Shown one piece after another: positions 33,856 to 42,599 of a DNA stretch of 64,000 nucleotides. A program made the position numbers and the translations under genes. The notes under the pieces are model-generated. The model made no database searches. It worked only from the letters and a program-made list of their open reading frames with translations, and was not told the origin of the DNA. Within the stretch, counting starts at the first letter, position 1, and each line of letters starts with the position of its first letter. Origin of the DNA: Artemia franciscana (lineage: Eukaryota; Arthropoda; Branchiopoda; Anostraca; Artemiidae); NCBI RefSeq assembly GCF_032884065.1, contig NC_088866.1:53762068-53826067 (forward strand). The letters run 5' to 3'.

Positions 33856-34365
33856 TTTTGGTTTTGTTTCTTTGCTATCGGTTAAAAGCTGAAGTTGTCA
33901 GCCTATCGAAGCTTTTAAAACGTTATGCTCAAAGAAGAACGCGATCACTAATCACATGATCAAAGGATATTCCTCAGCGTTGAAAAAACAACAATAACAA
34001 AAGAATATCGAAAGAAGGGACTAAATTGACTTTGTAGCCAGTTGAACTTTATCCTTTTCAATCGTAGACATCGTGATGGATCAAGACTTGGAACAATATC
34101 TTATATAATCTAGTTGGTATTATAAAGCTATCCGTAGCTTTTCAGGATCAAAATACCATAGATGACACTCTATTAATTATTACGAAACTGCCTCGTTGTT
34201 TTACGTTATCGTTTGTACCCGTTACGTTTACACTTAATTCTAGGTTACAGTGAGTATGGGTAGGCTATTCAAACTAGCAAAAGTTACAAGCCCCTCTTCA
34301 CTAAAGATGATTGTAGCCTAACAGACGATCATAACTTACAAGTCCCCTACATGTCTTACCACTGG

Positions 34366-34835
34366 TTCGAAGCTTTTATTGTCAATTTTGAACCTTTCCT
34401 TGTCTTCTTTGAACATTTCCTTATATATTTTGAAGCTTTCTTTGTCTATTTCAAACCTTCCTTGTCTTCTTCGAGCATTTTACTATCTATTTCGATTCTT
34501 TTCTCGTATATTTGTAGCCTTTCCAAGTCTTTTTTGAATATTTCCTTGTCAATTTCGAAGCTTCCCTTGTCTATTTCTAGCCTTTCTTTGACTTCTTCGA
34601 ACATTTTGTTTTCAATTTCGAAGCTTTCCTTGTCTATTTCAAACCTTTCCTTGACTTCTTCGAACATTTCCTTATCTATTTCGAAGCTTTCCCTGTCAAT
34701 TTCTAACCATTCCTTGTCTTCTTCGAACATTCTTTTGTCAATTTTGAGGCTTTCCTTTTCTATTTCTAGCCTTTTCTTGTCTTCTTCGAACATTCCCCTG
34801 TCTATTTCGAAGCTTACCTTGTCTATTTCGAACCA
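34366..34835 (-). repeat. 63-bp minisatellite encoding three heptads per unit
   Basis: About 7.5 units, with the anchor TTCGAACATT recurring every 63 bp (near 34599, 34662, 34725, 34788). On the - strand each unit reads like FEEDKEW-LEIDRES-FEIDKEM, i.e. three seven-residue repeats with F/L at the first position, a charged coiled-coil pattern. The open - strand frame spans 34880-34446 (144 codons). One unit is 62 bp, which breaks the frame at its end. The + strand is also open because the repeat is stop-free. No promoter, splice sites or homolog are recognised, so it may be just a minisatellite. Confidence 0.75.
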
Positions 34836-34989
34836 GATGTTTATTTCTCTTTTTCGTTTATATTTAGTTACTAAATACACATAGATATTGCAATTTCATT
34901 TCAATTGAGCCCTTAATTATATCTCTATGATGTTTCCCCAACGAAGGCCGAATAATAAGAAATATACACTGAAGAAGAAGATGAAGTAG

Positions 34990-35160
34990 CAGAATAATAA
35001 GAAGAAACGTAGAGGGCGTAGTTAATACCTAAAAATAATTACTAAATTATTAACACAATAAATTAAAATATTTAAATAATAATTAAGATAATTAATAATA
35101 TTAAATAAATAAACTAAAAAATAATTAAAATATTAACTATTAATTTATAGACACATTGAA
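34990..35160. repeat. A+T low-complexity tract
   Basis: TAATAATTAA and TAAATAAAT words dominate. No gene. Confidence 0.7.
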
Positions 35161-37740
35161 GTAATTTGTTAATAAGTGAAAATTTTGTTAAAATTTTCTC
35201 TGAATTTTCCTGGGGAGAATGGAGGGGGGACTAGTCAACATTTTGCACCGGGTGCGAGGGAAGCCAGAACTACCCGTTTTAGGTGTAATGTTGTATTTAT
35301 ATTCCTTTTGAGATCTATTAATCTTTATTAAAGACCCCTGTACCTCTCGTATAGGGTATTAAATATACACTAGGGCCTTCGTTTGGCGTCATATCAGTTT
35401 GCCCATCGTTTGGTGGCACAAAGTGCCATTTAATCTGTCAAATACATAATCACAACTTTTTTTTATAGTTTTTTAGCATTTTTCAGGAATGTCAGTCGAT
35501 TCTCTGCATTATGTATCTCAACTTTGATGTATTTTTTTTCCATAATCCAAAACCGAATAATTACAGATATTTTCATAGTCTAAACCATCTTTGACGACCT
35601 TTTCGAACTCCACTTTCGCGTATTCTGCGTAACTCGCCGAAACGTTCCATAAAATCGCATTCTTGCGCTTTTCTTTACTTTTCGACTCGTTGGAGGTTTC
35701 GCTTAACTGTCGAAAACTCTGTTGATAACTTTACATTTTCACTAACCAAGATCAAAATTTGCAACTGCAAATTTAATGCGAGATATTTCAATATAAAATA
35801 TCTATTTACACTAAGCTCTACATTCAGCTCTAAATGGATAACTGGAGAAATCTGGGGAAGGTAAACAGGAAGGGTGTGTGGATGGTTGGTCCCCAGCACC
35901 CCATTGCATTGCCTGGCTGAAGGACCAAGAAACGGAGATCAGCACCGCCGGTAGGGACTGTAAAGTCTAATGCCGTATTATTTATTTTTTCTTTTTTTTT
36001 ATTGACACTAATATATTGTATTTTTCTCTATCCTTCTTAGACTTGTATGGTTTTCGAAAAAATTGAGAACTTTAAATATATTTGGGTATTAAACCCTGCT
36101 ACGTTGGGGGAAGGATTTATAATAAACATCATAATATAAATTCTTTGTTTTTTGAAAATAAAATCAGCTTTGACAGTGGGGGACACGACTTATTCTATGT
36201 TTTGGTTCTGGTTCTGATTAAATAATCCTCGAAAAAAGGAGCCTTTGACACAAGTAAAAACCAAACATTCCTTTGCTTGTCCTGGAACGTCTTCAAAATA
36301 TTTTCTAGCTGCCGAAGAAACAAGGCAAGACCCCAACATATCAAATGCTTCTCGACATTCCACAGCAACCTGTTGTGCGGTTGATTTTCAGTCTCTTTAT
36401 AAAAAAAATGTTGGAATTTTATAGCGGATCAAGGGGCTGCTTTACAATTCTCTACCTCTTGTAAAAACATTTGTATATCCACTCATAGAAATTAGATGTT
36501 TCCCCATTAATTAATTTTTTGAATCAAGCTCTAAAGAAAAAAAAAATGGTCTACTCATTCAAAAAGTCTCAATTAAGCCATAGTAATTTATTCATCAAAG
36601 AATCTGCTCGCGTCTGTTGTTAATACGCATTTTACTGCTATAGGAAAATAGTATTGGCCTTCAAAGAAGTTTTCTTTGTCATTTTACATCAGCACCAACC
36701 AGATTCACACGAACGAATTAGTCTGACGAAAGCTACACTCTCGTCTATCATTTCGCTCAAAACACATTGGCATCCTTGGTCTGGTGCCCCTCCCCCAAGA
36801 TTTTTTTCTAGATCCACCCCTGGCCGAAGCTGGAAATTCTTGAGCATAAGAGAGGAATCATTTTGCAAAAAAAAAATGCAATAATAAACCTTCCCACGGA
36901 AAACATATCCCCCACAAGTCACTTCCCATCCAAACACCGCTTGCCCGTACTGCTTCTGAACCCGTTCCTATCTTGCCCTCCTTCCGTTGCTTAACCTCCA
37001 GGTTAAGAAAACCTTTGTCCCCTTCATTACTGATAAAATAAACCGCTAGTTTTCCTTTTTTTCCTTTGGTACTTGTTATAACCAAGTTGTATGTTCGTTT
37101 GATTCTTTTGTTCCCTCTCCCTTGTTTGTGCGTCCTCTTTTAAACTTTTTAACGCTAATTTTATATCACTCTTTTTTAGTTTTATTTTGGTTTTTATCTT
37201 TTCAACTTTCTAAGATTTTGCCACTTAATGTTTTTTTTTTTTTTTTAGTAATGAATAGTTTTGCCTTTCTCATTTTGTTGTTTTTGGCATTGTTTAGCCG
37301 GTTCTTAGTTGTTGCGCTAATATTTATGACTTTGTTTTATGATTGTTTTTTTTTACTGAATATCAGTGTAGCAGCTCTTTGCTAGTTCTGAATATCAGAA
37401 AAAAAAATCCAAAATGGCATCATTAGTCATCTTGCAAACAACGCACGTTAGCCAATGTGTATTAGGTTATCCCCTTTAAACGTGGCTTGACAGTTTGAGC
37501 ATAATTTATACACATCTGTGACTTAAATCGAATCAAAAATAGCTAATACTAGCTGTATGATCGACCAGACAACAAACAACCAGATTCTATAAAATTTAAC
37601 CTGTAAACAGTTGAGTACTAACTGTACAGACCCCTCAAAATAGCAAATAACAAATAAATTATTTGTAAACTTTAATATGAATAATTCTCCTTATTTTTGT
37701 AAGATCAATCTAGTTCGTCCTTTTGCATCTAATATAGCAG
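35161..37740. other. Stretch without recognisable genes
   Basis: Apart from the dispersed repeat at 35840-35965, I see only short A+T-driven frames. The T-rich frame at 37122-37385 is hydrophobic by composition and has no recognised family. Confidence 0.45.
35840..35965. repeat. Dispersed repeat, copy 2
   Basis: Pairs with 2095-2215. It ends in AGCACCGCCGGTAGGGACTG then TAAAGTCTAATGCC. Confidence 0.6.
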
Positions 37741-37751
37741 CACCGTTAGCA

Positions 37752-37759
37752 TGACGTCA
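37752..37759. promoter_or_regulatory. CRE palindrome TGACGTCA (distal)
   Basis: A perfect 8-bp cAMP-response-element/ATF-type palindrome, 141 bp before the first ATG of the LysRS-like chimeric frame. Function is inferred from the motif only. Confidence 0.4.
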
Positions 37760-37853
37760 TATTCAGTGATAAATCATTTCAAGTGGTTTCAACACTATGG
37801 CAATGCAATTGTGACATCATCTTGGAATAAACATCATCAGATTAAAAATGCCA

Positions 37854-37861
37854 TGACGTCA
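37854..37861. promoter_or_regulatory. CRE palindrome TGACGTCA (proximal), with TATA-like box after it
   Basis: A second perfect copy, 102 bp from the first. It is followed 8-16 bases later by CTTTATATGG (37868-37877), and then by the ATG codons at 37893 and 37914. Spacing is compatible with a small promoter. Confidence 0.4.
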
Positions 37862-37892
37862 GTTTTGCTTTATATGGCTGGCCTCCCAGCGG

Positions 37893-39195
37893 TTGCATTC
37901 AATTAGGATAAAAATGCTTTTAAAAAAGGTGCTAAAAATTCTTATACCAGCCTCCTGTGCTGGATTTGCTGTTTGGTTCGGGGCAAAGACAATAAAACAA
38001 TATTGTTGTAGGACGAAAGGAAGAGCCACAGAAAGAAATTGTAAGGAAGAGCCACCGAAAGAAATCAAAGTACTAAGATCGAAAATGGACGATGAAAGCC
38101 CCAGCGAATACTTCCGAAAACGAAGTGCTGCTATTCTAGCTGCTAAAAGTGCTCACAAATTTATAGATGAATTTGTGCACAAATACAACCAGCTTGATGT
38201 CGGACAGTTCTCAGAAGAAAAAGTATCAGTTGCTGGACGGATACATGCTGTTCGAGAGTCCGGATTTTATTGTCTTCGTGGTAACCTCACTAAAATACAA
38301 GTGTTTGTTGACGCTAGAAGCTACCAATCCCTTAATTTTAATGAGGATGTCGATAAAATCAAAAAAGGGGATATTATTGGATGTGTGGGTTATCCCTGCA
38401 AAACCAAGAAGGGTGAGCTCTTAATCCGTCCAGAAAAGATGGAATTACTATCACCGTGTGATTTGCGAGTTTTATATGGCTTATGCTGATTATGAGGATC
38501 TGATGAGCATAACTGAAGATATGCTCTCTGGTATGGTCCAAAGCATTCACGGAACATTAAAAATAAATTACCAGCCAGAAGGTCCAGATGGCCCGATTGA
38601 ACAAATTGACTTTACTCCTCCATACCGGCGAATGAAAATTATCCCTGAATTAGAGAAACGACTGGAAGTTTCACTGCCACATCCCAGTACTTTTGATACC
38701 CCTGAAGCTGTGGAACTTTTAGATCTACTTTCCACGAAACATGACGTGCATTGCCCACCTCCGCGAACTGCCGCACGATTGCTAGATAAGCTCGTTGGTC
38801 ACTTTTTAGAAGAGGAATGTAGAAACCCTACATTCCTAATTGATCATCCCCAAGTTATGAGCCCACTAGCAAAGTGTCATAGATCTGCACCAGGGGTTAC
38901 AGAAAGATTTGAGCTTTTTGTTGGCAAAAAGGAAATTTGTAACGCCTACACAGAGCTGAATGACCCTTTTGAACAACGAAAAAGATTTGCTCAGCAGGCT
39001 AAGGACAGAGCTGCTGGAGACGATGAAGTGCAACTAGTAGATGAGAATTTCTTGACTGCCTTGGAATATGGCCTCCCCCCAACTGGTGGCTGGGATATGG
39101 GTATTGACAGGATTGCCATGTTCCTGACGAACAGTACTAACATCAAAGATGTACTATTTTTCCCTACAATGAAGCCAGTCAGAAAGAATGATTAA
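37893..39195 (+). pseudogene. Intronless LysRS copy, chimeric N terminus, internal deletion
   Basis: LysRS charges tRNA-Lys: an N-terminal OB fold binds the anticodon, and a class II core carries motifs 1-3. Here the frame from 37893 starts with a membrane-like segment (ILIPASCAGFAVWFGAKTI) not part of LysRS. It passes into the OB fold ([51 protein letters not shown]) up to ELLSPC at about 38458. The next ~109 LysRS codons, holding motif 1 and most of motif 2, are absent. Homology resumes one frame over with [13 protein letters not shown] and runs open to 39195, including [18 protein letters not shown] and motif 3 as [14 protein letters not shown]. It lacks the introns seen at 50787, 63747 and 63892, so it is probably a retrocopy. 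It cannot encode an active synthetase; a truncated OB-fold protein remains possible. Confidence 0.85.
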
Positions 39196-39268
39196 TGACT
39201 GCTGATTCTATCAGGGAAGAAGATAGAAAGCTATTGTCAAAAACATACTACAAAATTCTCAACATGGT

Positions 39269-39619
39269 ATGACTAGAGAAATAGGACTACGGCATATTAT
39301 GTTTTACCAGATAGCACGGCCACTAAGTAGAAAACGCGACAGGGGCACTATTTTTCAAAATATACTAATGCAACATTTAGAAAAAAAACGCATTGTAACA
39401 TATCCTAATTTGAAAAGTACAATATCTATTCAGCTAAAACAAATGTCTCTTTGGCTTAAATGCATCCCATTAATGCTGCTTCAAAAGATGTTCCATCAAA
39501 AATGGATGTTTAACAATCGTAAATATCGAAGAAAAGATCCCAGCTCTTCTGAGGCATTAGATAAACTAGTTATCTTTACATTGCTGATGAAAGAAGAAAT
39601 ATCTCTAAATGAATTATGA
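39269..39619 (+). CDS. Uncharacterised open frame, 116 codons
   Basis: A Lys/Ile/Leu-rich frame just after the LysRS copy (IFQNILMQHLEKKRIVTYP, MFNNRKYRRKDPSSSEALDK). No motif or family is recognised and no promoter or splice signals are seen. It may be part of an unrecognised repeat or chance. Confidence 0.15.
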   Translation: MTREIGLRHIMFYQIARPLSRKRDRGTIFQNILMQHLEKKRIVTYPNLKSTISIQLKQMSLWLKCIPLMLLQKMFHQKWMFNNRKYRRKDPSSSEALDKLVIFTLLMKEEISLNEL

Positions 39620-40057
39620 AAACTTCGTATAGACAGATACGGATACATGTATTATGAAAAGAGAAATCACCAATGCAACAGCACAAACACATAAAAAAAA
39701 ATCATCCATACAATCACATAGGTCAAACAGCATAGCCATATACAATCAACTATAAAGAATAATCCATGGACAGGCAGTCAAGGCGTCAATAAGTATAAGT
39801 CGTCATTTACCAAACAATAGAAACAATAAAGACAAATAATTCAGAGGCAACAACCCAACACAAGGGCTCATCAGGAGAATACACTTGCCTATAGGGTTTC
39901 GGCACATTAAATTCTCTACCCAGTCAAGTGTTGTGCCTACCACAGAATATCCATGGCATCCCCGTGTCCCCGTGTTTTATTACATTTTTATAGCAATAAA
40001 CTTGTTTTTAGGCAGTAACATGGTTGTAAACCCAGAACATAAACCATCATATAAAAT
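39620..40057 (-). repeat. Probable 3' region of an unidentified retroelement, hammerhead-like words
   Basis: On the - strand it carries CTGATGAGCCC, TTGTGTTGGG, then TTATTTGTCTTTATTGTTTC and TTGGTAAATGACGACTTATA. I recall similar arrangements from Penelope-type elements in arthropods, but no coding part is present to confirm it. Confidence 0.3.
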
Positions 40058-40672
40058 TTTTACCAATTCTGATATCAATAGATACAAAAAAAGAATCGTA
40101 TTCTTATACTGTAGAGGTTTCAAGCTCCTATCCGCAAAAATGTGGAATTTTGTATTTTTTGCCAGAAGAAATATCGCGGATGCGTGTTTATTTGTTGTTT
40201 TTTTTCAGGGGTGATCATATCGACCAAATGGTCCTAGAATATCGTGAGAGGGCTCAAAGCACAAATTAAAATTTATAATGTCCTTTTTAAGCAACCAAAA
40301 AATTGGATAGCAGCTAGGCCACCTCGCACGCTCATTTCTCTCCCAAAGTTGCCAGATGAAAAATTTGAGATAGCCATTTTGTTCAACATAGTCGAAAAAT
40401 CTAAAAACATGTCATGACTTAATCTCCCACAGTCCTGGGAGAAGGGCTGCTAGTTATGAGCTTTGCCCATTTATAACATATAACATTGGCTATTGGGAAA
40501 TAGCCTATACAGACATCTCCAGGAGAGATTTTTCTGGTGGGGGAGTTGGGGATTACATGGAAGGATCTTTCCATGGAGGAATTATTCATGGGGGAATGGC
40601 ATTTTCTATGAAGGGGCGCCGTATTTCCCAGCATTATTTAAAAAGCGATAAGAAATTAAGTAAAAAAAAGCA
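40058..40672 (+). mobile_element. Hairpin-family repeat, partial copy
   Basis: The body runs from ATAGATACAAAAAAAGAATCG, with an internal deletion, through GTTTCAAGCTCCTATCC, GCGGATGCGTGTTTATTTG and TTGAGATAGCCATTTTGTTC to an A-rich end. Both terminal hairpins are missing. It directly abuts an LysRS C-terminal piece. Confidence 0.75.
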
Positions 40673-40674
40673 AG

Positions 40675-40746
40675 TTTTTCCCTGCAATGAAGCCCAAAGA
40701 TAATAAACCGAAGGAACATGATCAAGAGAACGGCGCTGACATCTAA
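40675..40746 (+). pseudogene. LysRS C-terminal piece
   Basis: Reads FPAMKPKDNKPKEHDQENG then ADI and TAA. FPAMKP is the invariant end of the class II LysRS core, and the polar tail fits the family. It differs from the tail of the 37893-39195 copy ([11 protein letters not shown]), so it derives from another copy. An A-run follows the stop. The piece lies upstream of LysRS middle sequence (40931-41482), i.e. out of order. Confidence 0.75.
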
Positions 40747-40823
40747 AAAAAAAACCTCACCACCGCTATTTAACAACAGTGTTATCGATGCCCAGAAGAA
40801 AGTTGATATGAGCTTTGTTTTTC

Positions 40824-40925
40824 GTTATGAGCTTTATTAGCTGGAATGTTAACGGTGGAACATTAGATAAGATTCCCCTTATCGAAAGCCTCACGCTATG
40901 CAATGATTTTGCTACCAATCGCTTG
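40824..40925 (+). mobile_element. LINE endonuclease start, fragment
   Basis: MSFISWNVNGG followed by DKIPLIESLTL resembles the first residues of LINE endonuclease domains (xISWNVNGL). It is only about 34 codons, wedged between two LysRS pieces. Confidence 0.4.
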
Positions 40926-40930
40926 GTAGA

Positions 40931-41482
40931 TTTCAAGAGGATGCCGAAAGAATCAAAAGAGGTGATATTATTGGATGTGTGGGTTATCCTTGTAAAACCA
41001 AGAAGGGTGAGCTCTCAATCCGTCCAGAAATGATGGAACTACTATCACCGTGTCTTCACATGCTACCCCATTTACACTTTGGCCTTAAAGATAAGGAAAC
41101 ACGCTACAGACAGCGGTATCTCGACCTTATTGCCAATAATGATGTGGTAAAAAAGTTCCACGTTCGATCTCAGATTATTTCCTATATCCGTCGGTTTTTG
41201 GATAGTAAAGGATTTTTAGAAGTAGAAACACCAATGATGAACACCGTTGCGGGGGGTGCCACTGCCAAACCCTTTGTCACTCATCGCAAAGAACATAATT
41301 CAAAAATGTTCATGAGGATCGCGCCAGAGTTGTCTCTGAAAATGCTAGTCGTTGGTGGTATTGACAGAGCTTATGAACTGGGCAAAGTGTTCAGGAATGA
41401 GAGTACAGATTTGACGCACAATCCTGAGTCCACTATTTGCGGGTTTTATATGGCCTATGCTGATTATGAGGATCTGATGAGC
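40931..41482 (+). pseudogene. LysRS middle piece (OB-fold end, motif 1, motif 2)
   Basis: 184 open codons starting [16 protein letters not shown]. Then come [19 protein letters not shown] and RQRYLDLI, motif 1 ([15 protein letters not shown]) and motif 2 ([27 protein letters not shown]), ending DYEDLMS. This is essentially the part missing from the 37893-39195 copy. The usual HNPEFTTCEFY reads [11 protein letters not shown], losing a conserved Glu. A hairpin-family repeat truncates it at 41482. A TAG before 40930 could be a splice acceptor, but upstream exons are not found. Confidence 0.85.
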
Positions 41483-42590
41483 CCCCCGTAATACCTCGCT
41501 CTTTACACTAAAGCTTAAATTTTTTCCCAATTCCTTAAGAATGACCCCCAAATCACAATGATCGTAGAATAAATAGTTGAAATTACTGAAAATACTTTAA
41601 CGTAAAGAGCGAGGTATTATGAGGAGGTGAACCCATCACTTGCGTAATAATTTCTGTTCGTTTTAAGTTTTAATGCTGCTCCTTACTTTCAGTTGAAAAA
41701 GCTTTTTCATATTTATTTTTTCATTGTTTAATAATACTAGAAAATGCTGCGTCTCCTTCATGGAAACCTTCTTCCCCCATGACCAATTCCTCCATGGAAA
41801 GTTTCCCCCACATAGCCCCCTCTTCTCCACCCCTTTTCCCAACTAAAAAAAACGTTTGTACACTTCCCAATAACTATTACTATATGCAAACACTGGTCAA
41901 AGTTTGTAGCTTGCAGTCCCTCCCACGGGGATTGTGGGGGAGTAAGTCATCCCCAAAGACATTCTTATAAGATTTTCCGACTATGCTGAATAAAATGGAT
42001 ATCTCAGAATTTTGATCCGACGACTTTGGGAAAAAATAAGCGTGGGAGGGGGCCTAGGTGCCCTCCAATTTTTTGGTCACTTAAAAGGGGCACTAGAACT
42101 TTTAATTTCCGTTCGAATAAGCCCTTTCACCAAATTATAGGACCACTGGGTCGATACGATCACCCCTGGAGAAAAAAAAAAAAAAACAAATAAACACGCA
42201 TCCGTGATTTGTCTTCTGGAAAAAAATACAAAATTCCACATTTTTGTAGTTAGGAGCTTTGAACTTGTAAAGTAAGTTTCTCTGATACACTTAATCTTAT
42301 GGCGTAATCTTATGGTGCGATTTTGGTATGAATCTTATGGTGTGAATCTTTGTTAAGATTCTATGACTTTTAGGGGGTGTTTGCCCCTGTTTTCTAAAAT
42401 AGGGCAAATTTTCTCAGGCTCGTAACTTTTGATGGGTAAGACTAAACTTGATGAAACTTTTATTTTAAAATCAGCATTAAAATGCGATTATTTTTATGTA
42501 ATTATTGGTAGCAAAATTTCATTTTTTGGAGTTTTGGTTACTATTGAGCCGGGTTGCTCCTTACTACAGTTCGTTACCACGAACTGTTTG
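41483..42590 (-). mobile_element. Hairpin-family repeat, lacking the big palindrome
   Basis: It begins inside the second inverted module (AATACCTCGCTCTTTACACT ... AGCGAGGTATTATGAGGAGG) and ends with CAGTTCGTTACCACGAACTG at 42566-42585. It cuts off the LysRS piece on its left. Confidence 0.85.
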
Positions 42591-42599
42591 ACATTTGCC

